Source: Anthoceros angustus (Eukaryota; Streptophyta; Anthocerotopsida; Anthocerotales; Anthocerotaceae). Taken from it: a stretch of 64,000 bases of DNA. The stretch spans positions 1,054,001 through 1,118,000 of the forward strand of contig MU008169.1 in NCBI GenBank assembly GCA_010909165.1, read 5' to 3'. This document shows, piece after piece, positions 21,550 to 33,800 of this stretch. The stretch's first letter is position 1; every line of letters starts with the position of its first letter. The notes under the pieces are model-generated. The model had not been told where the DNA came from. It saw nothing but the letters and a program-made list of their open reading frames with translations, and did not search any database. Made by a program: the position numbers and the translations under genes.

Positions 21550-23283
21550 TCATCTGCTCATGTTGTTTACAGTTGGATTGGTCCGTGTCTTTCTCAAGTT
21601 GTGTTCTTGGACAAGCTGCTCGGCGAACCAGTCCAAACGTTCCGAGTTGCTTTGAGAAAGCGTCCTTTTACCACCGAAGGGGTTGTGCTCCATCCCCATT
21701 TGCCCTAACAAATCATCTGCTAGCTTCATCAGTCTGTTCACATTGCTTCTGCTGGGGTCGTCCATCTCAGTCAGACAACGGTCTGGGAGACCAGAGACCT
21801 GCTACACACGACACGTTGTGGTTAAAAATCAAGTGATGTAAATGTGCTTCCGACAGACCGATATTGGCGGTGATGGTGGGCGATGCGGTTTGGCATCGTT
21901 TGCTGTTCCAAACCCCAACAAAGAAAACAGATAAGGGATTTCTGTTACCTGTATACGAACGTAGTTCTCACGATGCGCTCCAAAGGATATACAAATTGTG
22001 TGGTCCACAATGTCGGAGATCCCATCGAGCACAATTTTCACAATAGGTTTTGCCCACTGGAATGCTCCCCACTGGCGAACCTTCTTATACTTGTAGGTGC
22101 GATCAAACTGGCCCGTGCCTATTGACAGCACAAGCAGATCATGAACTCCTCGGACAGAAGGAAACTCACGCTTATTGTGCAACACATGGGTAATTGCCGC
22201 TGCAGTGGGATTGTTCATCACCAGCCCCCCATCCACCGCTGTGCACGTTGTTTTGCCGTCTATGGATGTCAAGTGCGCTGGCTTGAAGAAGGCAGGCACA
22301 GCAGAAGTTGCCCGGCAAACCTCCCACAGCCGAAAATCCCAAGTCTCTGCACCCAGCGCGTCAGCTCTTGAGAACAGAAAGGTTCCCGCGCTACAGAGAT
22401 CATAACAAGGAATAAGAACTGGTTTGATGGTATCCCTCAACGTCAGAGCACGACCCTCCCTCACCAGATGCTCTTTCAATACCTCCTCCAAATACTTGGA
22501 AGAGTACCTGGGAGTCAGAATTCCCCGCAAACTCGCCCATGGACGCTGCAGCTTCGGTATCTTGAAAATCTGTCGCCCCTTCTCAGCAATAAGTTTCCAA
22601 GTCTCCTCTCCCCGGAACAGGGGCCGACCCTTCCCATCGTCCGTGAAAAGCATAGTGGCAAGTATCCCGCCCACACTCGTCCCTGCTGCCACGTCGAAAT
22701 AATCCACAATTCGAGCCTCGGGATCCCCACTCTTCTTCTTCAGAGCTTCCTCCAGGTATGCCAAGACTCTTCCCGCAATGATACCTCTCATGCCGCCTCC
22801 ATCGATGGACAGGATACAGACTTTCCCCCTCTCCACGTCCGCTCCACCATAGGAGACAACCTCAGGCTTCTCGGGTTCTGAGGACATTCTCGCATCCCCT
22901 GCTACCTCCACATCCAGTTGAGGAAGCTCCGCGGAAAAGTGCGGACGCTGCTCCTCATTTTCTATCAAGTCAGTCGGAACCGCAGTTGACCGAAACGGGG
23001 AAGCAGGACCTCGGGTCGGAGAAGGTGCGCTACTGCCTGACACACGATTTCTGATCGGGCTCCTCCCAGGAGAAGGTGTGACATAACTTCTGGAATGTCT
23101 GGACCTAGCAGGACGATTGTTGGAGGCTGACAAAGTACCAATCTTGGACGCAGTGCCGGCGGTTTTCCTCGGGGACTCAACAGTCATGAATGGAGGAGGT
23201 TCACCGGCCACAGATCGATTTCCATAAACACCTTCGGTGTCATCATCCAGCTCCGGAAACAGGCTAAGTAACCTCGGCATCAT
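21550..23283 (-). CDS. Patatin-like phospholipase
   Basis: Two exons: 23,283-21,949 and 21,798-21,550 (150 bp GT-AG intron), giving 527 residues. Residues 1-150 are a Ser/Pro/Arg-rich, probably disordered extension. The patatin domain follows, with the oxyanion-hole loop DGGGMRG (161-167), nucleophile elbow GTSVGG with Ser203, and catalytic Asp in DGG (351). A Ser-Asp dyad hydrolase releasing fatty acids from membrane glycerolipids is expected. The context (DDGKGRPLFRG, and the C-terminal FGGKR and FAEQLVEEH-like segment) is most like plant class III patatin-related phospholipases. That class often has Gly in place of the nucleophile Ser, but here the Ser is present. Length is slightly above the usual 380-500 residues because of the N-terminal extension. 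A start at the second codon (MPRLL) is equally possible. Confidence 0.9.
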
Positions 23284-24770
23284 GCAAAATCTCAGGCTGC
23301 TACAACCATCTCAAATCAGTTAAGACAGAAATCCAAATTCGCCTCTTTACCGTCCTAGCTTGAGCTGTCCAGGAAATCGCAACAGGGAATGTCAATCACA
23401 GGTTGAGCAAAGAAGAAAAGACATGCTCCAGGCCAAGACCGGCCCCGCGAGAAACGGACAAAGGACTTCATGCCGGGAGGAAACACAATCTACGGACACA
23501 GGCCACAGGGGAGGGGGTGAAGCAATGTCACGGAATGCAAGCTAAGCTGCAGTACCTTTCACCAGGCAGGGAGAAAAAGCATTCAGCAACAGCAGCAGCA
23601 GCAGCACTCCTCAGTCTCTATGCCAGTACCGCACTCAATTGGCTAGATTGGCGAACACGAGGAGCCTTGGCGCGCCATTCCGCACTGTCCTGGGGCCGGC
23701 ACAAACCCCTGCACGGCTGACCATCACTCTACACGGCCGGGCACAGTGGAACAGCTGGAATTGTAGCACCTCCAAAACAGCACACAGTACACTGCTAAAC
23801 CAGTACTGCTCTGCTCCACCATCTCCAGTAAACTCCCCCCCGCGGCTGCAGTGACATGTGCCGACTTCCTCGCTATCTCCCTCGCTCAATTGACCCTCCC
23901 TTGCTGTCCTGTGAGGGGGAAGCCGCGATCAGAGGCTTGCAAGGGCAAATCCTGTGCGGAATCGAGGTGAAACCTGCAAGACATGAGTGCAGCCGCCGGC
24001 CGCAGGCCACAGCCCAGCTGATGCAACGGCTGTCATTCACTGCGCCGGCGCCGAATTCCCGATATGCAACATCAATGCCGCAACGGCATCGGGGGTGAAG
24101 CCGTCTGCTGTTCTGCCCGTTCCGCACACCGGAAGTTGTTAACAAACAATCCTCTCGAAATTGACTTTAGGGATTGCGTAACAGTTATCACAAGGTCCTG
24201 TTGGATGGTTGGATGTGCGGTCCCAAAGCCAGATAAGTACATTCATGGTACGATGGTGCTGTAGGGCTAATCACTATGCGGCAATAAAACACCAAGCAGA
24301 CATTTTTTACTCCATATTCAGAACCTTCATGTCTTAGTTGGGTACCTATTATAATATAATATAGAAACTCCTCAGTTCCTAAAATACTAAGATTTAAGGT
24401 CCTATCTTCTAGAGGGATATGTGAAAGGGAGAAACTCTTAAGTGGCATTCAAAAGTTACAAAATAAGAAAAACTCTTAAGTGGTATTCAAAAATTGTACA
24501 ATAGAAAAAACCTTTATCACAAGTTTCACCATCATGTCATCTAAAGCATATAGAAGGAGCATATAGAAGTCACACAAAACTACCATATAGAACTTCAAGG
24601 GCCGTACCCAACTTATAGAAGGAATTGTGTAGAAGAAGAAGAAGTCTATTATATCCAATTTGATTAAAAAATTCTTATCATAGGACAACCAAGCATATAG
24701 ATGGCAGGTTATGTAAAAGAAGAAAAGGTCTATTACATCCACTTGGAAGGAATTTTTCCCATCACGGTAC
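23284..24770. other. Intergenic region upstream of the patatin-like gene
   Basis: No gene is supported. A short CAG-rich microsatellite lies at about 23,586-23,612. At 24,430-24,500 a motif around AACTCTTAAGTGG is repeated in tandem. The sequence becomes AT-rich after about 24,250, with short frames that I take as noise. Confidence 0.5.
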
Positions 24771-24779
24771 TTAGTACTT

Positions 24780-25150
24780 AACAAGTTGTACTATAGTAAA
24801 CCTAAGTTACTTATACTAAGAGCATCACTTTTATCTAAGTGCTGGCACTTAGTACTTCATAACTTGTACCATATTGTGCTCGAGTTACTTGCACTAAGAG
24901 CATGTAAACACCTCATCTAAGTACCGATCTAAGTGCAGAATGCTTAAACGGCGTTCTTATAAATACGGATCCATTTGGCCTAAGCCATTTAGACGTCTAG
25001 TACCGATCTAAGCGCAAGATGCTTTAGCGGCGTTTTTATAAATATGTATCCATTTGGCCTAAGCCATTTGGACGTCTAAGTACCGATCTAAGCGGAGGAT
25101 GCTTGATAGCGGCGTTGTTATAAATGTGTATTCATTTAACCTAAGCGATC
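24780..25150. repeat. Short dispersed repeat with about 75-bp internal tandem units
   Basis: Three tandem units of about 75 bp, each with TAAGTACCGATCTAAG, GGCGTT, TTATAAAT and CATTTGGCCTAAGCCATTT. The leading part contains AACTTGTACCAT and GTTACTTGCACTAAG. Related copies lie at about 42,020-42,230 and, inverted, at about 48,780-49,040. No coding potential is seen, so a miniature non-autonomous element is the best guess. Confidence 0.6.
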
Positions 25151-25224
25151 TGGACACACAGAAAAGAGAAGCGAAAGGCGCAAGAGGGCCACCAGCAAAA
25201 TTCATCCACCCAAAACTTTCACTT

Positions 25225-25610
25225 GGTCCGGCATTGCCGCCGGACCAAGCCGGAGGCCTATCGACCCTGGATTGATCAAACTTCGTGGAGATGTTCCAGA
25301 CTTGCAGGACCTTCCCGTGTGGGGTGCTGTCTTTTTGGGAGAGGTGAACAATTCATTTGCGAAAGTGTGGCAGTGGAGGCTGCGACACCTATGGTAATGT
25401 TAAAACGGAAGCGACAGCAACAGCATCAGCCCCATGGCATTGCAGATGGGGGGCTAGCAGTAGGGGTAAACACTCTGGGTATTGAGAAGAAACCTTTTGG
25501 CGTGAGCTATGGCATCTCGTTTCCTCAGTTGATGCCCTTACTTCTGCCTCATTTGCCTCAGGAACAAGGCCAGCAGCTGGAAGCCGTCTTTCAGAGATCG
25601 TCCGTCAGCA
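25225..25610 (+). pseudogene. Processed TAF4-like fragment A
   Basis: An intronless stretch related to the TAF4-like retrocopy at 47-48 kb, including a segment aligned with its MDPGLHKLREDVPD start, a deletion, and the RST domain (GISFPQLMPLLLPHLPQEQG). The frame is open over the RST region, but the remainder is degraded and the copy ends inside the RST domain. It is adjacent to an opposite-strand copy at 25,705. Confidence 0.65.
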
Positions 25611-25704
25611 GCAGAACTGCCAGTCATACGGGCAGTGTAACCACCTGGGGAGGGCTCATTGCCTTTCAAAGACTCCACTCTATCCAATGCAGGTGAGTCT
25701 GAAC

Positions 25705-26430
25705 TCTATCAGCCTTTAGTTCCTGGCGAATTTGGTTGGCATGAAGTTGCTGCTTTCGTTGATTGGTAGCAGCAGGACGTGCCTTGAGTTGCATCTGCAG
25801 AATTATCTGCACTAACATGTCATCTCCGGCAACATCCTCGAAAAAAATCTTCCTGCCTGACGTTGTTCATTTTAAATCTCTCGAAAGAGGACTTCCAGCT
25901 GCTGGCCTCGCTCCTTAGGCAATTGAGGCAGAAATGAGGGCATGAACTAAGAAACCGAGATGCCACTGCTCATGCCAGATGGTTTCTTCTCTATACCCAG
26001 AGCTCCGGCGTTTGCCCCTATTGCTGGCCCTCCATCTGCAGTACCATGGGGCCGATGCTGCTGCTGCAATGCCCTGGGCTATTGTTGGAGTGTTGGCTGA
26101 TTCCACTGCAATGCCCTGCACTGTCTCCCGACAGCAGAATTGGCCTCCACAGGTTTCTCCTGCGAGGAAGAGTCTTTGTCACCGCCCTGCGCAGCCTCCG
26201 ATGCCACGCATTCACAAATGAAAATGTTCACCTCTCCAAAAACGACAGCTCCCCGTTACCAGAAGAGCAATTTCATCCTACATATCGGGAACATCTTCAC
26301 GAAGTTTACACCTTCAGAATCCATAAGCCTCCGGTGGCCAGTGTGCCCCTCACGCTCGCAACCGCGCCACACCATATTCTTCGAGAATTATCCTGCCGCT
26401 GCTGCTGCTGCTCGTTACACGAGAAAGGGA
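25705..26430 (-). pseudogene. Processed TAF4-like fragment B
   Basis: A minus-strand intronless TAF4-like copy running from the 5' leader (near 26,430) through N-terminal and glutamine-rich parts to the RST domain and beyond (near 25,705). The exon 3 and exon 4 equivalents are fused without the intron, as expected for a copy made from spliced mRNA. Several stops and frameshifts interrupt it. It is closest to the retrocopy at 47-48 kb. Confidence 0.7.
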
Positions 26431-26479
26431 CTCTTTGGCTCGAGTTGAGGGGTTGCAATTTGAATAAATCTCAGTTCCT

Positions 26480-27200
26480 TGGCACTTTTTCTTCTAGCGA
26501 ATCGGGAGACCTTAGAGATATTTCAAACTAGGTACCTAGGTGTACATTTCCTTGGCACTTGAACCCGAGAATAACCGGGGGAGGGGGGTCTGGTGTACCA
26601 AAGAGGAGAGAGGCTTTTGCCTTTTTCATTCTATAACGGTCATTTAATATAATGTATAGCATGGCATACATGAAACAAAAGAAAACTTGGCCAATCGCCA
26701 CAGCTGAGACGGATCCTACACTATATGGATGGAGATGTCTATTGTAGTACACCTAAGCTACCTCACAGCCAAGACGTTTTCTACACCATGTGGTTGGAGA
26801 TGTGTAGTAAACCTAAGCCGGCCTCCTAGGCACCAAAGTGAACATCAAAAAGAAAGTTGTGAATGGGACTATATTCGAATCAAAGGAAAACATAAAACTT
26901 TGGGGCACATTCTCTGTTTTCTTAGTACACCGTAGGGGTCCTAGCCTATTTTTGTGATACTTATGCAACAATTTGCTACTCTCAATTTACTTGTCAGTAT
27001 GTATTGGTTTCACATCAAAAATCTGGAAAAAATACACGTGCATGTAGTTTGGCGTAGGTTCTCAAATGACCTTTTTCTTACTCCATTCCACTGAATGTGG
27101 TAACCACAACAAGCTTTATAACGTCCTGCAGGTTTCGGATGGTGATGAGCTCGAATGCCCAGTAATCCTTCTTTGGAGGCATAACAATTGCTCCGCACCT
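26480..27200. other. Intergenic region, no gene recognised
   Basis: About 700 bp with only short, low-support frames. A motif pair around 26,740-26,820 (ACACCTAAGCTAC and AAACCTAAGCCGG) hints at relation to the dispersed repeat family, but is too short to call. Confidence 0.4.
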
Positions 27201-27214
27201 CACGCCCGTAAAAA

Positions 27215-27980
27215 CACATTGTCTAGGGCATCCTTCCTGGAATTCCTAAATCCGCCGTGGAAGTCCTGAATCCGCCCAAGCTCCATGAGCATCGCCTCTG
27301 AACTAAGGCCAGAAATGTATCCTCCAAGTAGCCCTCGGTCCCATCCCTTATCCTGCATCACGCTGTAGTAAAGGGCATATGTCCATGCTGCCAGCATCAT
27401 TGCCTCGTGCAAGGTCTGGCAGTCCAGCAATTTCACCTCTTTTCGAGCTGTAAACTTAATCCTCAGGTATAGTGATTTCGCGTTTTTGCTTCACTGATAT
27501 CGAGCATGGCCGTCACCTACTCCCAAAACTCACGATTGTATTCAGCAACACTTTTCCCCTCCACCAATTTCACTAACTTCTCCCGCGCAACCCTCAAACC
27601 CTCTTGTGGGACAAACGTGGTTTAGAGGGCCGTCAGAAAGTCATTTAAATTTGCGAAATCGGTGAGCTTCCTTGTTCATATCTAATTATGGTGCCATAGC
27701 CACCAAGTGGACACATATCATGCCCCACAAAAATCTAGTTGCTAGATCCACATGTTGAGCCGGGAGCATCGGCTAAAGACATACATACCTCCTCACTTGG
27801 TCAATCCAATTATCCATTGGCCTTGGCTCCTACTTCCCAACGAAGCTCTCCGACTTTGAACCCTTCACCTTCTCCGTTGAGTCCGTGACAATGGATTCTG
27901 ATGGATTTACAAGACTGTTTGTAATGCTTGTTCAAGATGAGCGATTCGCTCGCCCAATGCTCGTTTGACTTGGGCAATCC
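27215..27980 (-). pseudogene. Decayed Ty3/gypsy-type gag region
   Basis: Read on the minus strand and ignoring frameshifts and stops, the segment shows the order typical of plant Ty3/gypsy gag: WIDQVRRYV, then LATRFLWGM, then EGKSVAEYNREFWE, then a DCQTLHEAMMLA segment like the LEEAMRLA motif near the end of the gag domain. The frame is interrupted many times, so this is a relic. No protease, RT or integrase is seen downstream. It sits just inside the candidate primer-binding site at 28,141-28,160, as expected for gag. Confidence 0.6.
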
Positions 27981-28140
27981 TCGATTATTCGAGATGGCCA
28001 CTAGCTGCGCCGGCTACCAAGCATCAACGCCGGGCTCCCCCAATGCATGCCTACCGTCTTAGGACGCTCTGACTCTTGTCGCTAGAATTTGTCAAAAACA
28101 CAACTTCTTGCCAACTCCTCTGCCTTAGTGTCCTTAGCGT

Positions 28141-28175
28141 TGGACGAGGCTCTAATACTAGTTGTTATGCTTGAA
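28141..28175 (-). other. Candidate tRNA-Met primer-binding site and LTR edge
   Basis: On the minus strand, TAGTATTAGAGCCTCGTCCA closely resembles the initiator-tRNA-Met primer site of plant LTR elements (consensus starts TGGTATCAGAGC). Next to it on the plus strand a TGTTATGC start (28,163) would mark the inverted CA end of an LTR. Together with the gag relic on the same strand this points to a minus-strand LTR retrotransposon remnant. The far LTR edge was not found. Confidence 0.45.
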
Positions 28176-28179
28176 GGCA

Positions 28180-30100
28180 AGTTACTTATTTTTAGGGGTT
28201 GGAAGTCGACATGAAATTTTTGTCTTTTGTTTTGTTTTCTGCTTATTTTTTTTGTCTTTGCTGTTTTTTAGTTCTTAGTTTCTACCATCATTGTTTGTGG
28301 TTGTAGCCATGCCATGTTAAGCCATGTCAAGTTAGAGGTTGTACAAAGAAGGTGCTTCAAGGATGATCGAATTTTTTTGAAAAAATCTCAGATTTCACAA
28401 CCTCCAGTCTCGGTATGATCGTGCTCCTATTGCAAATAATATGAGTGCTCAACACTCATATTCCTGTCGAGCATTTTTACTGGAGGGTCACCATTCAAAA
28501 CTATACATAAAATTTTGGACTTAAATAAGGTTTGTAGTCTAATTTTGAATTTTCTTTCATTTTCTGCAGATCGAGGCTTTCAGCAGAGATCTGTTTTTGG
28601 TTATTCTATGTTAATGACATTTTATTATCTTACTTGTGATGTTGTGTTGGGTAGATCATCACTAGAGTTGTGTGATCTGTTCGTTGGTATTTAAATTGAT
28701 TGTTATATGCTTTTTGATTTACGTGCACGTCTTGGTATTCATTATTCACAAGGTGATTGTGCTAATGACCTTGTACGAGAGAGACCGTCGCGCCCAGAAA
28801 CTAAGACGATTTACAAACTTTTTTTTAAACAACCAAAGGGGATGGCACTCCATTTCGGTACTAATCCTCTCGCAGGCTACTTTATTGTGGAGTTATTTTG
28901 GTTGGTGTATGTGCACCCGTCGCCAAAGAAAATTATGGGAGATTTTTTTTTTTTTATGTATATCTGAATAGTCATGCAAGTTACTTAATGGATGTTTGGA
29001 TAGTCACGTAAGTTACTTAACATATTTTTGTTTAATTTGATAGGGAAATGAGGAGCTCTTCACCTAGTTAGCTACTCCCTAGATGGATTGTATGTACCTC
29101 CATAGCCTTTTTAGTTTGGTTTGCAAGTGAGTTTACCTACTTGTTCTGATTTCTATCCAATAATTCTGCAACTAGTTTTATCCACTTGTTATAATTTTTA
29201 CCCACCTGCTCTAGTTGTGACAAGTGCATATTACTTATGTGATCTGAATTTTACTCACCTTATCTGGGGGTTTTTCCATAAGAGTACCTTCCAAAGCTCT
29301 TTCGTTAGCGTTCATGAAAATTAGTTGTCTTCAATTAAGCCGTGAAATAGGAAAAGGAAAGCCATGCTATACATGTCTACCCAAATAGTAGACCTTCGTC
29401 CCTACCACGGTCTACTTGTGGACTCCTATTTATGCTATACTTGTAGATTAGCTGCATGAAAATTTCATAAGGATTTAATATAGTTGTCGCGAAAATGAAC
29501 TAAGACCTCTGCAGTGTACTTAAGAGGACAAAAAATGTGCTCCAACTTGTTTTCTTGTTTCAGTCATGGGAATACGTCTTGTACATTATTCCCTTTTTGA
29601 TATCCGTCATGGTGCTCGCGAGGTTGACTTTGGTACATTTTGAGGCTGGCTTTGGTATATTGGCTCATACCAAATCGGACATCTTCAACCCTGTAGCCAA
29701 TCTTTTTTTTTTTCCATATATTATGTTACATAAACTACTTTCTGATTTTTTTGCTCGTAGGGTTGTGTGAGCAATGTGCATGCAACGAGGAAGGAAGGTA
29801 GTGGAAGCATCCAATAGGGAGCAATGGAGTGTGGAAGCTCGAAAGGCTGGCAGCGCAAGCAGAGCATCAGCATCAGAAGGAAGAGGAGTAGCGCAAGCAG
29901 TAGAGATGTGGTCAAAAGCGGGTCATGGATCGGTTTGTAAGGAGTGCTGCTGGGGAAATGGAGCATGCAAATCTGCGGGGAAGACACCGTTTGCGGTCAT
30001 CACACTGTGATGGCTTAGCATGTGATTATTAACTTAGTGCATAACTGTCGCTCCATTGGTTCCATGAAACAGCAGCTTATCAGGGCTTGTTCCTGCGACT
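28180..30100. other. AT-rich region, possibly an LTR and flanking DNA
   Basis: About 1.9 kb of AT-rich sequence with frames of 60-100 codons and no recognised domain. The first part may be the LTR of the element to the left. Nothing else is supported. Confidence 0.35.
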
Positions 30101-30106
30101 GTTGAG

Positions 30107-30899
30107 ATGGCAAGTGTTGAGGTGGCAATTGCTGCAGCTGCGTATGCCTACGCTGTTGGTGTACCTGGAGACGATGCTATTGTTGCTTCGAAGTCTGTTC
30201 TTTGCGTTTCTTTTGTGCGGGATTCCTTGCCCTTTCTGAATTCAAAGGATCTTGTGTCTAGTATGGAGGAGGGAACTTTTCCTCTCCAAATTTCGTTGAG
30301 GCAGGCCAGGGAAATGCTCTCTGCGGATGCTCGGCGGGAATTTCCTCCTTTCTCGTTGTTCATCTCCGATGGTTTCAGGGGGTTGCAGCCAATGTTGCTT
30401 GAGAAGAGCTTGGCCGGGCTTTCCAGTCCGTCCTCCATGACCCCTCCATTCCTAGGTCCACGAGGGTTCACCTTTGCTCTTGTTCTGGTAAGGGCGCAAA
30501 CGCTTGGCTTCTGTCTTGTCCATGTATATGGCGTCTTGTCATCGCATCAACCACCTTCACCGCTGCGATGCGATTCCATCTTGCTAGCCTGCTCCAGCCT
30601 GTGGCGTCTTTCCTCCTTACCTACGAGTGCGGGCTCTGCCCTCGATGACTCTGGGGTTCACCTTGCTTGTTGTCCCCATGGGGGTCATCGCATCGCCACC
30701 CACGACGTTGTCCACAATGTCATGGTTGCCATAGGTTGTGAAAGTGGCTACATGGCCTGGAGGGAGCGAGGGTACACTCTTCGAACATGTCGCTCAATCA
30801 GGGCAACGCTGACTTGTACTTTCCCCGTGGTGACCAAGTGTCGGTGGCGGACGTGGAAGTTACTAACCCTGCTTGAGATATCATCTCCGCTTAGGTTAT
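30107..30899 (+). pseudogene. LINE-like element, C-terminal region, left part
   Basis: The end of a reverse-transcriptase-type polyprotein as found in non-LTR elements of plants and algae. After frameshifts, a GSALDDSG then CCPHGGHRIATHDVVHNVM segment matches the Cys/His motif downstream of the RT. It is followed by GNADLYFPRGDQ and ADVEVTNPA, which fit the PD...D nuclease-like pattern of this family. Two in-frame stops follow. At 30,896-30,899 (TTAT) the sequence is cut by a terminal-inverted-repeat element and resumes at 34,321. The RT domain itself is not present in readable form. Confidence 0.6.
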
Positions 30900-33800
30900 A
30901 ACAGCGTCTGTTTAGAAAGGGGTTTCTCCTGAAACCCCTTTTTGCACACGGACTTGGCCGGACCCCTTTTTGCACTTGAAAAAATCCACACTACAATCAG
31001 GGCTTTTGATATTTTTAGGACATGTTACATAACCTTTTGAATAATTGTTTTGATACGTTATTTGAGATTATAGATTGCAGTCGTGGCAAAACCTAAAGTC
31101 CCATTCTCTTTCGGCTTTTTTCAAGCGGACACAAAATTCGCAAACTTATGCGCACTCTAATGGTCTCCAACATCGGCAATCATTGCGGTGTTGGGCGATA
31201 TCTGGCATTTAGAGTTTTTAGGGCTTGCTGTAATTACAGTGCGCAAACTTGTTTTCTACTTCATTCATACTAGTCAATCCTATGACTATACTCTCGCTCA
31301 AGAATTTTTACAGGACTTTGTTCCTTAGACATTGGGACAATAATATTTCTTTGGCACGATGCTCTTGATCCACGCTAGTCGAGAATGAGAGTGGCATAGA
31401 GGCCAGGCCGCGAAACGCTCAAGATTCAAAAGATGCAAAAGGTTCTCACTACTAGTTCAAAGTTTTAACCACTAGAAAAAAGATGAGGGTTAAGTAAAGA
31501 TAAGAACATATCCACATTAGGGTGCTGCACAAAAAAGGTTGAAAATGTCGAAAGGAACCATTTAAAACAACAAAAATATCAAAATAAATACAAAAAAAAT
31601 GCAAAAATTTGTCAAAATTTTAGAGCAAGTGCGCGCACTTGCCTCAAAAAACTGGACTTTTTTGTAATTTTTTAAGGGGTTTTTAGGGTCTTTTTAGACT
31701 TTTTGCTTTTTTTTTCTTTAGATGAAACGTCTGGGAATGCACTAGGAGGCATGAACCATTTGGGTTCATGCTCCCGAGGCCCTTTAACCTTGGGTGCGCG
31801 CACTTACATCTAAACTCTCCAACATCGGCAATCATTGCGGTGTTGGAATACTAAACATTTAGAGTTTTTAGGGCTTGCTGTAATTACAGTGCGCAAACTT
31901 GTTTTCATTCTAGTCAATCCTATGACTATACTCTCGCTCAGAATTTTCAGGACTTTGTTCCTTAGACATTGGGACAATAATATCTTCTTTGGCACGATGC
32001 TCTTGATCCACGCTAGTCGAGAATGAGAGTGGCATGGTGCACTTTGGGCCACAAAGCGTCTCAAGATTCAAAAGATGCAAAAGGTTCTCACTACTAGTTC
32101 AAAGTTTTAACCACTAGAAAAAGATGAGGGTTAAGTAAAGATAAGAACATATCCACATTAGGGTGCACAAAAAGGTTGAAAATGTCGAAAGGAACCCTTT
32201 AAAACAACAAAAATATCAAAATACAAAAAATTCAAAATTTGTCAAAATTTTAGAGCAAGTCTTGCGCGCCTCAAAACTGGACTTTTGTAATTTTTAGGGT
32301 TTTAAGGGTTTTAGGGTCTTTTTAGACTTTTTGCTTTTTTCTTTGGATGAACGTCAGGAATGCACTAGGAGGCATGAACCATTTGGGTTCATGCTCCAGG
32401 CCCTTCTTGACCTTGGGTGCGCACTTGTGTGCACTCTTGGGCCTCACTGCCTGCAGTCTTGCCATCCTGCCCATGGTGCAGCGCCTTGCGCCCACCAGCC
32501 TGCCCGGTGCATGCACTTGTTCACCAGTGGGCCCCCGCATGTTTGATGATAACCCGGTACTAGGTCACCGAAAGAGACTAAACACCGTAAAGAATAAAAG
32601 GGGATAGGGTGTTCTTAAGCATTAGGGCATAGGATAGGTATATAAGAGTGGTCTAGGTGAACCTCCGCCGATGTACGCTACTTGTTATTTTGTCGGGAGT
32701 TCGGCACATCCTCATACCGCCAAAGGACATGCTTCCCCATTAGAAGATCATTTTCGCGTTCTTTTTGCACACGGACCGGACCCCTTTTGCACTTGAAAAA
32801 TCCACACTACAATCAGCTTTTGATATTTTTACGGACATGTTACCCGCAACCTTTTGAATAATTGTTTTGATACACGTTATTTGAGATTGTAGATTGCAAG
32901 TGCAAAAACCTAAAGTCCCATTCTCTTTTTTTCAACCGACATAAAGCGCAAACTTATGCGCGCACTTACATCTAGCTTCCAACATCCGCAATCATTGCGG
33001 ACGATACAAAACATTTAGAGTTTTTAGGGCTTGCTGTAATTACAGTGCGCAAACTTGTTTGCGCACCTACCTTTCATTCATACTAGTCAATCCTATGACT
33101 ATACTCGCCCGAGAATTTTACAGGACTTTTGTTCCTTAGACATTGGGACAATAATATCTTCTTGGCACGATGCTCTTGATCCACGCAGTGAGAATGAGAG
33201 TGGCATGGTCTCGCACTTAGAGTCGGGCCCACGCCAAACGCCTCAAGATTCAAAAGATGCAAAAGGTTCTCACTACTAGTTCAAAGTTTTAACCACTAGA
33301 AAAAGATGAGGGTTAAGTAAAGATAAGAACATATCCACATTAGGGTGCACAAAAAGGTTGAAAATGTCGAAAGGAACCATTTAAAACAACAAAAATATCA
33401 AAATAAAATACAAAAAATGCAAAAATTTGTCAAAATTTTAGAGCACACAGACTTGCCTCAAAAACTGGACTTTTGTAATTTTTTAAGGGTTTTAGGGTCT
33501 TTTTAGACTTTTGCTTTTTTCTTTAGATGAAACGTCAGGAATGCACTAGGAGGCATGAACCATTTGGGTTCATGCTCCTGTGCCCTTCTTGACCTTGGGT
33601 GCGCACTTGTGTGCACTCTTGGGCCTCCTGCTCGGTGCACGCTGCCAAGACCCGGCATCCTGCCACAGTGCGACTGCGCGCACCCGGCCCCTTGCCCCGG
33701 TGCATGCACTTGTTCACCCAAATGGGCCCCCGCATGTTTGATGATAACCCGGTACTAGGTCACCGAAAGAGACTAAACACCGTAAAGAATAAAAGGGATA

